NCBI GenBank assembly: GCA_000226015.1
Contig: JH157227.1
Coordinates: 34,519 to 76,864 of the forward strand
Reading direction: 5' to 3'
Length of the DNA: 42,346 bases
Source: Mnemiopsis leidyi
Lineage: Eukaryota; Ctenophora; Tentaculata; Lobata; Bolinopsidae
In this document: in pieces, positions 1-12,900 of the stretch
Layout: each line of letters starts with the position of its first letter
Position numbering within the stretch: position 1 is the first letter of the stretch
Made by a program: the position numbers and the translations under genes
The notes under the pieces: generated by a model
What the model saw: only the letters and a program-made list of their open reading frames with translations
What the model was told of the DNA's origin: nothing
Databases searched by the model: none

Positions 1-566
1 AGAGAGAGAGAGATGTAAAAATACGACACAGTGGCTTTAAGTTGTGTGCTGACATGCTTTGATTTTATGCGCTCATTTTTAACTCATCACAAGCTTGCTA
101 CACGGTGCATAGCCCTGCTGCCGCGAAGGGTCACAACGTGAGACTATCACAAGCCAAGTTCAAAGCCCGTAAAGGGCCGGAAAAAGTCAGACAATCATAT
201 TTAATTTTAAGACAAATAAACAAAAATAATTGTTTCATTTTTCAATTATACATTAAGATTTTTACATTATCTGTATCACTACATTTTGACATTTTGTATC
301 TTCTTTGTGGTTTGGACTTAGTTATGATGCTGGATGCACTGTACTAGATGTATCATTTTCATTTGAATGTTGAGGCAGGCCCATGTTAATGATATCACTA
401 ATCACTATCAGCCTTTAGACAAAGTTAGGTATTAGGTATTAAGACTATCAAGATGAACAAAATAATGGATCTCAAACTTGAAATACCGAGGATAGTATCT
501 TATTAAGCTGTATTGCTGATAGAGAACTAAATCTCCGTATTTCATATCAGTCAATACAATGTAACA
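1..566. other. Gene-free left edge, probable 3' flank of the Death-domain gene
   Basis: I see no coding exon here. The first 13 bases are a short GA microsatellite cut by the window edge. The rest is AT-rich and probably includes the 3' untranslated region of the minus-strand gene whose stop codon is at 567-569. A variant poly(A) signal (ATTAAA on the minus strand) lies at 200-205. The small plus-strand frame near 105-347 has no recognisable protein character. Confidence 0.5.
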
Positions 567-990
567 CTAAGCATTAATTCTAAAGTGATAACTCTGACAT
601 CTAGCTTGCACGCCTTTAACCAGTTTCTTGCACTGGGCACGTTCCAATGCCTCGATAAGTCTGTCCACGGTCGCATTTTCTTTCTCTCTCTGTCTCCATT
701 CGTGAAGCATATCATATGCCATTTTCTCAACCTGCATACAATTATATGAGTTTTTTGACCTGAATCTGACAGAACGAAACGAATAAGTAACTGAAACATG
801 AAACTCAAAATCATTAAAAACTCGTCATTAAAGTAAATACAACAAAATACCTGCCAAGCGTCAGCCTCGATCCCCTTGATCCTCGGACTTGGGATTTTCA
901 GACAGACAGCCAAATCTTTCCAGCTTTCGCCCAAATTATCTTTGAGGTAGACCATCACTCGGTACGGAATTGTTTCTAAGGAAAGACTTG
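567..990 (-). other. Death domain 2 (exons 30 and 31) and C-terminus
   Basis: Exon 30 (851-990) gives YLKDNLGESWKDLAVCLKI and IKGIEADAWQ. Exon 31 (567-731) gives MLHEWRQREKENATVDRLIE and ALERAQCKKL, a textbook second half of a Death domain with Trp and the ATV...L..AL pattern. The protein ends about 10 residues later at TAG 567-569. As in domain 1, an intron falls mid-domain, but here in phase 0 where domain 1 has phase 1. Confidence 0.92.
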
Positions 991-3900
991 CTCTCAATAC
1001 CTTTTTCATCTCATGTTGGTTAAAACTTTGGCACGAAAACTTGGTATTTTGGTAATAAGATTGAAGGACAGATTAAAACTTGATCGATAATCAATATTCA
1101 TTACAGGTGCTATCCTCACCCTCAGAAATGGGAACTTTTACGGGAGCATCAATTTTACGGCTACGGCCACCTTTTCTCTTCCTTTTTGGAGGTACTTTTT
1201 CTGCAATATATTATTATTTATTGTAACATGTTGGATTAGGATAGGGTGAGGGGGTCAACGTATTTTTAGTTCCCAGTTTTTGTTTCTTTAAAGCCACTTT
1301 CCCATAAACATAAAAATAAATAAGATAATACAAAGAATGTCGAATGTAATACTTCATGTGGTCGATATTTTTAAGGGTCGCATTTTTTAAGAATCCGGGC
1401 TAAAACTCTGCGATTGATATAGGTCTCTAGGTTTAAAAAATGTTCAAGGTCAAGTGTATTTTCTTAGGTTGTGCCACCGGCACCACCCATAATGGGGGTG
1501 TGCTAAAAGTAAAAAACCAATAAAAATGAACTCTTATAGATAAGAGTTTGTATAGATAAGGATAATAGTTTTAATATAATTTTGTACTTGTTTTAATTTT
1601 TATAGGATTTTAAATTTATAGTTAAGTGTAAGTTGATTAATGCAGTTCGTAAGTGTAGTTTAGATCTTTCAGATACAAAGTTTTCCTATTTTCTGATTTA
1701 TAGTATTAACTTTTTAATTTACCTAAATATTTAACATATCAGTTTTTGTCAACGTTTTACTTTTAGGTCTGAGAATGGCAACTGTACTTGCTGAAATATC
1801 ACCACTTTGACTTTTGAGATTCACTACCAACGAATGAATTCGTTACTTCTTGCAATAACACTGAAGTTTATACTTATTCTCCATTTCCCGGCAACCAAAT
1901 TAAAAAGGAACCTTTGTTCACTTTGTTCAGGGGGTGTGCTAAAAACCAATAAAATAAACTTAAACAGGGTGTGCTAAAAACCAATAAAATAAACTTAAAC
2001 AGGGTGTGCTACAAACCAATAAAATAAACTTAAACAGGGTGTGCTACAAACCAATAAAATAAAGTTAAACAGGGTGTGCTACAAACCAATAAAATAAAGT
2101 TAAACAGGGTGTGCTACAAACCAATAAAATAAAGTTAAACAGGGTGTGCTAAAAACCAATAAAATAAAGTTAAACAGGGTGTGCTAAAAACCAATAAAAT
2201 AAAGTTAAACAGGGTGTGCTAAATACCAATAAAATAAACTCAAATGGTAACCTTTGTTCACTTTGTCCATGACTCCCTGAGCTAGTCTTGACAAATCAGC
2301 TGCTTCCAAAGCAGCACAGAGTTTGGCAACTGTTGGTTGAGGGTCCTTCTCAGCCCATTCAAAAAGCATGTCTTGAGACATCTTCTCAATCCCTGAGAGT
2401 TGTTGAATTAGCATTCGACACGAACACGAATTGTCTGCTCTTGGTCTTAGTCTTAGTTAAAAAGGAAACAGAATTGATATGAGTACTTTAAAACCAATAT
2501 AAATTATCTTAAAGTTGTCAGCTTTAAAACCTGTTCTGGCGCTAGCAATTCCGATATCCTCAATTCTGCGAAGTCTCTCTCTAGACACGCCCAGATACTG
2601 TCCTGCTCTCTTCCAGTTTATTCCTAGATTCTTCTTCAAGAACAGAAGTACAGTAAAGGAAATATCTGGAGATGGATGAAATTGATTTTTCAGTAAATGG
2701 TCCCAAAAATGTATCAAGATTTCATTAGTTGCACGTTATCCGCTAAGGGATAAACTTATGCTTATCCTTAAACTGATAAACTTTAATTAACTGATAAACT
2801 TTAATAAACTGATAATAAACGTTAATAAACTGATAATGATAATGATTCTCACCTGTTTTCTGGGCCCACACGTCGACTGCTTGTCCACTCTGCTTGTAAG
2901 CCTTAGCATCACTCAGCCTAGTGTAAACGTCTGGTCTTTCCTCATCTTCAGGATCGGACAGCATTTCAAACTTCGGTCTAAAATATTGCACTTTAGTAAT
3001 CAGGTTGTGGGGTGCACATTATTACATTACTTATATGATAATGGATTAATATCGCCTTGATGATGATGGCCACCCAATCAAATGTAATTGTAAAAGCGCG
3101 ATGATAAGAACAAGACTTAGAGAAAAAATACTTCATTCAAAAAAATTCTTCAAATAATCATCCAAATGCTTCATTCCGAAGAAGTGCTTACAACCATTAA
3201 CGTATGGAACGAGACGTGAGGTCAGAGTTGCCATCGGTTTGTGAATGAACAACAATCTGCTCTATCAAGTTATTGAAGAGGAACTCACTTTTCGTATTGC
3301 TCAGAAGGAGGTTCGTAGGCGGTAAAAGTTGATCTGTAAGTAGCGGGACGATCATCTTGCTCGAAGAACGACCGCTCGTGGCTCATACCCGTCGGCATCT
3401 ACAACAGGGAACTTTCTTGTGAAAAGTGACCAAAAGACGAGAGAAATGGCAATAGGCGAAAATCAATTATTTATCACAGCAATGCCAAATACGATCTTTT
3501 AACCGGTTTCGATTGAGTAAAGGTAGACTTTAAAATAATGGCACACGTTATCAGGCTGGAACAACAGTGGTGCGAATTATCAAAGATTATGATTAGCAAC
3601 TTCAAGTAAGCAGAACTATTCATACTACAACAACTGAAAAGAACTAAGAAAACAAATTGTAGATACCCTGAGAGCGACATCAGCGTATGGGTCACTCCTG
3701 TTCAACACCGTATCTTTGTTGACCCAAAAGTCCCCCATGGGCTGGGGCGGGATCAGAGCATCAGCTGTTATTTGTGTGGCAATCTCCCTGCTGACGACAA
3801 ACGATTTGGGCTTGGCTTTGGGCTTGTTCTTAGGAGTTATCGGTGGTAAGAAGGGGCTTTCTTCGTCTTCCTGCTCCTGGCCTGTGGAAATAAAGTGGTT

Positions 3901-6900
3901 AAATGACAGTCGGTATGCTCTTGAGTTGAGAAAATCATCGCTTAAAATTGTGAGGCTTGACACACATTTTAGAATCATTTGATCGATTTACACTCACAGA
4001 AGAGAAAAAGACTTACTGCGTTCGAACATGGCGGATGCTGAGGTTTTGCCTGAAATAAGTCCGGGTAAAGTTTTACTGAACTCAAAATGTCCACATAACA
4101 TGTGCAGAAAATGATTCCTTCAATGCGTAGATTTTAGACAGTAATATCAATAAACGTTCGGATATCGTACTAGAAGTTTGAACACAAAGTATTAAACGAA
4201 ATGATGGAAATTCCTCTGAACATACTTTTGGCAGTTTTGACATGACTTCTGTCGAGATTCCAGTTCAGATCAGCTTCTACGCTCACTGGGTAGAAAATTA
4301 GGTTAGCTTAAAATAGAGATCATCTGTTCTGGAGGGTACTGTGGAGGAATACGACAACAATTCGGATTTGATAATTTCACTTCTAGCTCTCCATCTATAA
4401 GTAATGGATAGCAACACAATCAGTCTGGTCAACGTTTAATGAGGAAAAGAACAGAATGGTCAATTGGTCAAAAGGTTTAAAAAATGAATCATGTTATAAG
4501 ATAAACAGATAGTTGAATTTGCGATACCTTCAGACATTTCTGGAGACGGTCTGATTCCAGATGTTTTACTTTTTGTATCTGCAAGTTTCATGGTTTTATG
4601 AGAATTTAAAAGACTTAAGCATGTGCTTCCAGGCAAAGCTAATGAATATTGAAACAACAAAAGTTTGCTTCAATTGCGGAAAACACATTCCGGTTACAAC
4701 AAAAGTGTATACATGCATGGTGAGTGGTGGGTATGCAAATAAAGGCGGGAAATAATGTTCAGCAATATACTTGTAACGACAAGTACAGCGGTTGATATGC
4801 AAATAAAGGCGGGAAATAATGTTCAGCAATATACTTGTAATGTTCAGCAATTACTTGTAACGACAAGTACAGCGGTTGATACCTGGTGTAATCAAACGCT
4901 GGAGGAAGGAATCAGTAACGTCAGACTCAAATTTTACTGAATAGGAAATTTTCGTTAATTTGACATAATTGATAACTACTCATTATCGCCCTGATAACGA
5001 TTTGGAGCGACTAGAATTAAGGACACATATTACTAACTCTTTAGGTCCATGTTTGTGCAATGTCCGTGGAATATATACCTATATTCATGCATTTTGCAAT
5101 GCGAGGATGCGCATTCAATGCTTGGTTTGATCAATTATCAATGAATCCGGCACGCAGAAGGCTTACAGTTTTGAAAAAAAGGGCCGGATGAACATGCAAT
5201 CCTTGTTGACACGTTATTCACATGTGATGTACCTGCACGCGAATGCGCGGCCGATTTGTCTAAACGATCCTCGGCTGAATCCCGATCTATAATCGAGATC
5301 AATAAAATTACATAGTTTTATGAAAGTAAATGTCAAGATCACAACATAAGCAACATAAAAGTTTCGTTTTATGGCAGATGTCTGTGGCGACCAGCATTTC
5401 CTTTCTCGGTGCTTAGAAATAGTTCATGGTTAAAATCAATTGTACTTAAGGCACCTAAAACAATCTGTAGTAAAGTTGCTAATGCTTGTTATTTGGCAAA
5501 AGGGCAATTTATTTTACCTCTTTGTGATTGTTGTGATCTTCCACTGCGAACTGAGTAAGCAAAATTATGAATGTTAAAAGAGGTCTTTAGGATTTAAGGT
5601 ACATGGAAAGTTTTATGACTAAAAGCTTAAGTTTACACAATTGTTTTTTAAATATAGCTGTACAAATCTAAATATAGCTGTACAAATCTAAATATAGCAA
5701 TGTTTAGTACACAAAAAGCAGAGTAACAAGAAGTACCTGGTCTAGAGTCTGTGCCACGTGCAGAGTCTGACCGATCTTCAAAACCTGCCTTCTTGCGATC
5801 TTCTGAAATTTACAGGCGTCAAGTATTATTGCTGGCTTTTAGTTTGAATAGATTTGCTGAACGCCAGATTTATTGGGCGTGTGATCGTGTTATGCTACCA
5901 GATTTATTGGGCGTGTGATCGTGTAGTGCTGTCTGATTAACATGTAGTTATTTTTGCTACTGGCTACTGCATTATTTTGTAGGAACAATAAAAACTATGG
6001 ATTGTTATAGAAACAACCCTTCAACTTTTTACTTTGTTCTTCTTGCTCTATTTGATGTGCTAAAATGGGAAAGCCATGCTCAGTAAGAAAATACTGTTAA
6101 GAGAAGTATATTCCTGCCTAGTTTAATGCTTGAGGAATGAATTAAAAAGTGCAAAGCTGGCTACTTTAGCGCAGGAAGCAAACAGAGGTCTAAAGCAAAT
6201 TACATTTCAATGAATCTCATCATTTACCTGTTTGTTGCTGTCCTGAAGGCTTGATGAATCTTTGTGGGACACCCTGGGCTGAATGAAAAGCAAGCATCAG
6301 TCTTAAATGAATCAAGAATTTGGGAAATCTATGACACATGCATCGAATGATAATGGCCATGTTTAATGAGATGATCTTTATTAAATATCAAGAAAATGCT
6401 GGTGTGAAAGCTATATTCTTTTCCTGGGCTCTTCTAATAATTCCCCAGAAACAAAATATGTTAAAAAGAATGCTTGTTAACTGATCTGGATGCAATCGGT
6501 TTCAACTACGATCTTGTGGGCGATAAAATTGGACTAGAGGGGTCGGAGAAGATTTTTTCATGCCAGGGTTTGAGGATTATACCTGAATAAAATCCTTGTT
6601 CGGCCTGCCCAGAGCCATCTATTTGAACGTTTATGGTATGGTCGAACCCATACCTCAATCGTTCATCTGAGAGTTTATATTTATAGTTTTCATTAGCTAT
6701 CCACCAAAGCAGATTTTGCATCCTTAAGCTATTTATGGTGGTAATATATTTAAGAAGTACTTTCAAGCAAACGTGAGATGGCAAAGTTATATGTCAAAAA
6801 TTAAGCCTTAACGTGGGCTAATAAAAAATCAGGATAAACTAATTTTCGTCGCTTCTATTCATGCTTGAAAATTGCATGCAACAATTGCATCATGCAATTT

Positions 6901-9900
6901 ACCTGCCGAATTTATGGATTCGGCCTCAGCATCATTTAATCCGCAATTTGCTTTAGTTTTTGACGCTGAACAAAGGATCAGAATTCAGAAAATATAACTC
7001 ACATTAAAGGAGATCGAAATATATAATGACAAGAGCCATCTATTTGAAGTACATACCTTCAAAGATTCTAGCAAACGTGCAATAGTAATGTTGTAAGTCA
7101 AAACTTAATGCGGGCTGTTTATAAAAAATAATGTTGTTAATGTTAAAGTACGTCGTCGATAATCTTCATGCTTGAAAATTGCATGCAACGATTGCATCAT
7201 GCAATTTACCTGCCGAAATTATGGACTCGGCTTCAGCATCATTTAATCGGTAATTTGCTTTAGTTTTTGACGCTGAGCAAAGGACTATAATTCAAAAGGA
7301 ATAACTTATACTAAAGAAGCTCGAACTATATAATCACGGGATTTTCTGAAAAAAATCCACTTTGTTTGAAGGGTTCCAGGAAAGCTTGTGTCAAAAAGTT
7401 CTTAAGGAGCTTTGAAAAATGGTACAAAAGATGATAATATCTACCTTGCGAAGTGGCTGAAAACGCTTTTTCTTGCTTCATGTCTTTGGAATGTGATCCT
7501 TGAGAAGCACGGGAACTTCGGTGCGTTTTCTCTAAAAGATATTTGAAAGAGTTTTAGGAATTGAATGAAAAGCGGAATTTGAAAGCCTTAGGATCATAGG
7601 ATAATGAAAAAAAGCAAATAGGGATGCATTTGCAGCACCGATTTGGTAGGATAATACGGTTTAGAATTGTAAGTGAATATTGATAAATTACTGTTGGCAT
7701 AGAGTAACAGTTAAATTGCTGTTAGCATAGGACGGGAAAAATTGCGGCCGCCTACAAATGTAAACAAAAACAGGCGGTCGGAATTCTTGTTATAATTTCT
7801 GTCCCACGTCTGATGCTAATAGTCCTGTTACATAGTGTCCTAGTTACTTTAGGCAAATCATCCATAATTCTCCAAAGAATGCGTTAGAAGCAATGTTTAC
7901 ACACCTAATATTTTGCCTAACACGACAATGAAATTGAGCATTCCTTATTTCTGCTAGTATTATATCAACTCTTTACTTTTTTTACTTTTCTGCTCCTTGT
8001 TATACGTTGACTCAGGATTGTTTCAAGAACTTCTTCTTATTTTTGTGCAGATGCGAGAAAATTTGGGAAACTTCTGTCATTAAAGTACAAATTTTCTCAT
8101 ACTCATATGGACATATGAATTACCCATATGCTAAGGTATGTCCAGGATCAGGAAGAAAAGAAAAAAAAGAGAAAAAACAGATTCCCTGACTGAAATCATT
8201 ACCAAGAACTCGTCTGATTCCTATTCAGTGAAAAAATGAGTTGTTGACAAATGAAAGCTGCATCATGGCTCGACCACTTCGTTGTATTTACAAAATATAA
8301 TGCTGTAAATAAAAGCGCTAACCCCCGGAAGGAGATCGAGATTTTCCAGACTTCTCAGATTTAGCTCCCGCCTTAATCTGCTCTTTTGTTCTGGCGATGT
8401 CGTCATCTGAGGGCGACTTGCGGATTCCGTAGTGCCTTCTGGCCGCTTCTTTCTTCTCTCGGCTGATCTCGTCCTCGGATTCTCGCTCGTCTCCAGACCT
8501 ATCTTTACTTTTAGATCTAAAACCTCGGTCTAGCGCCTCCTCAACAAGGTCAACAGGACTAACCATGTCTATACCATCATCATCTGAAAGTTTGATGAGA
8601 TATAAGATCATAATTAAGAATGAAATACAAACTTATAAATGACAGTTCGCACCAGCAAAAGTTTACTGCAAAAAAAACAGAGATCATACTAACAGTATCG
8701 ACCAGCTTTGTTTTTTAGCATCTTGTTCTTAATCCTCTCTTCGGTCTCGTAACTTCTATTTGCAACAGGAGTGGGAGATTCTAGGTAGTTTCTGGCTTCA
8801 CTAGCAGCAGGAGTTATCTCGATACCCTGATAATAGAACGGTTATTTGAGCTTTCATAAGACTGTCAAGCCATTTTGTGATAATAATTTATAATTGGACA
8901 TGAAGTCATAATGCCATTCATTAAGAATTCAAAACCTTTGTTCTGAATCAGATGAAAAAATCCTGAACTTGAGAACCATACCAGCAGGTCCTGTCCAAGA
9001 ATCTGACGACCTAAATCAATCTCCACTTACATTGTGGATAGCAACACCAGATCGTTTCTGAAGTCTCTCTCTGAAGGTAAGGAGATCCATGTCCTTATCC
9101 TGGGGCGCTTCTTGGTACTCGTAATCCAGCATTTCATCCTCCTCATACTCGTAGTAAGACGCCCAGCCCAACTCTCTGAACGAGCCTGAACCTCCAATAC
9201 CAGCAAACGTGCCCTTGGTGGAGATCAGTGCTGGGGCTTTATTGGAGGACACGAACTTGCCTCGGCCGAAATTGCGGGTATCTTTAGAGGCTCTGTCCAG
9301 GAGGTCAAATATATCCTCGTCAGCCGGTTGCATTTCTTGTAGTCCTACTTTAATTGGAGCTTTTATGTACTCTCTGTTCTGAAGTTTCTCGCGGAATGAA
9401 AAGTTGTCCTCTTTCTCGTGGATTTCTTTCTGTTGAGCTTTCCTGAAGGAGCGATTATAAAACGATTCGTCTTCATGCTCATCTACAGTCTTCAGTTTCT
9501 GTTTTTTGGCTTTTCCTTTTCCTTTGCCTTTCTTTGGTTTGTCGCCTGGTTCGAACTCTACAGATTTGCGTAGCTTCCTTGGTTCAGCTGAAAAGTTGAA
9601 ATTATTTTGATAACATTCAAAATTAAGACACTGCTTATTTGACTTCGCTGCAGCAAAACAAATCCATTCTTTAAAAACGACAAACAACTTTTATCCTTAC
9701 GAGCGTCAAATCCGAGCCCCGAAATCTCAGATTCACCGACGTACTGCCGGACGGGCTCGAAGAACTCGTCCTGCTTGCTCTTCTCCTTGTTGATTCTCTC
9801 CATCTTCTCTGCGAAGGTAACGATCTCTTCTTCCTTCTTCTTGCCTCCCTCTTGAAGGCCGACCAAGGTCCGGTAAAATTGATCTCGTTCTACAAGACCA

Positions 9901-12900
9901 GTAGGACTGACAACGTGAGTCCTCTCGCCGAACAGCTCTGACAAAGATATAACATTTTAATTGATTTTGAAACGACAAGTTTTTCATTAAGATTATAGAT
10001 TCAAGTAAACATTCGAGATTCAAAACAACATTAATTCGAAAATGGACAATATTGCAATGCGGCTAAGGCATCTTATAGATTTTTCAAATTCAATATGATA
10101 ACTATAATAATAGTATAGATGGCTACAAAACATGTTCAACTGCTCATTGATTTTAAAAGACCTACCATTTTCAAGGTGACCTTGACCGTATGTATCCTTC
10201 TGAACCTTCTCTCCACGGAAATCCCTGCTTTCGAAATCTCCGGCATCCGCAAACCGAACATCCCCAGGATGCAGCTGCATCTTTTGTTTCCTGGTTCCCG
10301 GCACTGATTCCTGGGAAGAAATAAAGGTTCAGCGTCGAAAAATGTTATAATATTTGAACTGCAGACAATGATTTTAAATTCTGTTGTTCTATATCGATTA
10401 GTTTTTAATTAAAACATACTGATTTCGTAGAAGATATTTATACGCCCAAGCAGCAAACCCTAACAGTTCAATACAAAGTAAAATACTGACGTGAGTTAGA
10501 CTGATCATATGCTCTTGGTTGACATGGAGCCAATCCTCCCTGATGTCGAGGAAAGCGTCAGACAGGAACAATTTGCTGACGGGGGTCGGAGCAAGGGAGT
10601 CAGGGATGGAGTCCGGGGTGTCAGGAGGAGAGAAAAGTGGTGTCGGCAACCTGACATTAAAACTTTAAGAGATTCGGAAGAAATTGAGAAGGTCAAAATA
10701 ATGCATTATTAAAAATATACAGTATCCAATATTGTTTTTATCTAAAAATTCCTTATTCTTTAATTGGCAAAATTTGATGAAAACAAAACGTCAGATTACA
10801 GAACGACATTGTTGTCAGGCAGACAATGTCTGTATCGGTATGTACCTATCGTCTATAGGCATCTCCTGTTCCCTCAGAAGGGCCTGGTCTCTGAAGGAGA
10901 AGAAGTCTCCTTCTCTGATGTCAGTGTCCACCTCCTCTTTGGTGTACTTAACAGTCTCGTGGTCTAGGAACCTTCCACCCGTCCCGGGTTTAATGCTCTT
11001 TTTTCGGGACACTGCCGTCTTGTCGGTGTCAAACTCGAACATGCTGGCAGAGAGGCTTAACTTCTTTTTTCCTGTGTCTGTCGGTTCGAACTCAATGCCA
11101 ACACCTGCAAGGGTGGAAATTTATACTTCTTAATTTGTTGGTAACGACATTTATACAGGTCGAAATTTGTTGAGATACCATTTCTGACCGAAAATTTGAT
11201 TTAAAAGCACGCACTGTGTTCGGTCCTCTTCCTGCGGCCTCTACCGTCAACATCGACTGATGCTGGAGGGGTGGATGGTTGCTCAGAGTCGGAAAATGTG
11301 CGCCCTGAAGGAGAGGATGAATGACTACATCAATCTAACTGATATGCCTTTCGATGGATTTTCTCAGGTTTATGATGACGTCCCATGTAAGAATTTTGAC
11401 AATGCAGTTATAAAATCTATTGGATTCCGATGATCAAAATCGGAATTAGAAAAATATTATTTCAGGAAAATAGAATTTCACCAACCAGTGATCTCATTTT
11501 TGTCGGCAAAAACTCCAGAAAACATGTCTACAGGTGTCATATCCTCTCTTTCTCGCTCCATTGCAGCTCGCTTCCATTCAGTCACTGTGGAAATTCGTTT
11601 AAGCGATAATTTTATTGAACTAATACCATATAAATTGAAACCAAATCCAAAGTCAAATACCTAAGAATTGAGCGTCACTCGTTAGGCCATTCACGACCGA
11701 CTTTATCAAATAAAACAACAATAAAGTGGGCCAATTTTGGGAATCGGCCACAAATTTAACTAGTCAGAAGCTAGAAAGCACTGTTTTCTAGCTTCTGATT
11801 GATTATAATATGTGACCCTTCACCAAAGATACCTTCTTCCCTTGACTTTCATAAACTTAACTTTAACGCAAAACACATTGGACGGTGAAACTGTAACTGA
11901 ATACTTACTCTCTTCTTCATCCTCAGATTCTTCTTCATCTTCCTCGTCTTCCTCCAACGGTTCAGGAGTAGCCAGGGGATCAGCCCATTGGTGAGTAGCA
12001 TGGGGAGGGGGGTAGAGGGCCTTGATCAGAGTCTTGTCGTCCACACTGAGCACCGACTGATGCTGTCGGGGCAACCATCCTTTTACATACGGTCTGAAAT
12101 ACAGTGCAGGTAAGAAAAATAGCGGCTGTTGGAAATAGATACGAAGTGTATTTATTTGGGCACTTCATTTTCGGAAACACTCCCATCGGCCCAAGTGTTT
12201 CTCTAGCTTATCTCTTGCCAGCTTAACATGAAACCACTATTATCCTGCAACTGAAAAAAGGTGTCCCAACCCGAAAATTCAGCTTTTAATGCCCTTTCTT
12301 CGAGAATTTTCTCACGGTTTGTGACGTCATCAGGGCGTGACCTTTGATTATTTTTAGATGAAATTAACCAGCTAATCCACAAAACCATTCTCAATTGCAT
12401 CACGCGGTTTTTCAGGCAAATGATTGTGGTTATGAACCCATAGATTCTAGAAGACTGCTCAATTTAACGCCATATTTAATTAATTCGGTAAAAATTGTTG
12501 ATCTTTATGTGCAATTATTGCGATAATGCAAAGAGATAATCGGGTGTTTAGAGACTCCATTTTGAAGCTCTCTTCATGCCTAACCTTTTATGATCATTGT
12601 TGAAAGTTTTGGACACCATCTTAATCCTATAAAGTTAGCAGAATATAATTTGACATTTTTAGCTGTTTTCCTACGAATTATCCCACGAATAAGAGGTCAC
12701 CAGCCAGACACCAGGACGTGGACTTTTAAGATTTTACAATGGAACCATAACTAAAGCACACAATAAACTAATATCTTTTAGACCCTAGGTAGTTTTCAGC
12801 TCAGCTATTTGCGGTTCTGATTCCATATAACAAGATAATGACAGAAAAGAAAAAGACGGTCGCGCTTGCCAGAGCTGTGATATGTCATTGCTAAAATCAC

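Larger units (their letters stand above)
567..7531 (-). other. Exons 17-31 of the pseudo-metalloprotease/Death-domain gene
   Basis: Exon coordinates in transcript order: 7445-7531, 7210-7272, 6903-6965, 6228-6278, 5737-5802, 4528-4578, 4017-4049, 3667-3881, 3289-3398, 2853-2977, 2531-2665, 2252-2392, 1105-1200, 851-990, 567-731. Exons 17-23 are 87, 63, 63, 51, 66, 51 and 33 bp, all with phase 1 at both ends, and encode Ser/Lys/Glu-rich linker peptides. Exon 24 has a Pro/Lys patch (PKNKPKAKPKS) and then a more conserved-looking stretch ending RSDPYADVALR. Exon 26 is acidic (LSDPEDEERPDVY). The least certain boundary is the acceptor of exon 30, where 990 is the only frame-compatible choice I found but has a poor pyrimidine tract. 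Confidence 0.65.

Noticed and set aside
551..1009. Single 152-codon frame taken as one exon
   Set aside because: It reads through the intron at 732-850. Splicing restores the second half of the Death domain (MLHEWRQREKENATV), which the unspliced frame loses.
1934..2240. CRISPR array
   Set aside because: Units are contiguous 35-bp copies with no unique spacers, and the setting is a spliced animal gene; it is a minisatellite.
3625..3978. 117-codon minus-strand frame as an exon
   Set aside because: Only 3667-3881 fits between an acceptor and a donor in phase with its neighbours; the ends of the frame are intron sequence.
6506..6784. 92-codon minus-strand frame next to exon 19
   Set aside because: It falls within intron 19 and part of the duplicated block. 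Adding it would need splice sites that are not in phase, and the second copy of the block does not keep the frame.
10732..11133. Plus-strand open frame of 133 codons
   Set aside because: It lies antisense to exon 10 of the Death-domain gene, which is supported by phase-matched junctions on both sides. The plus frame has no splice or homology support.
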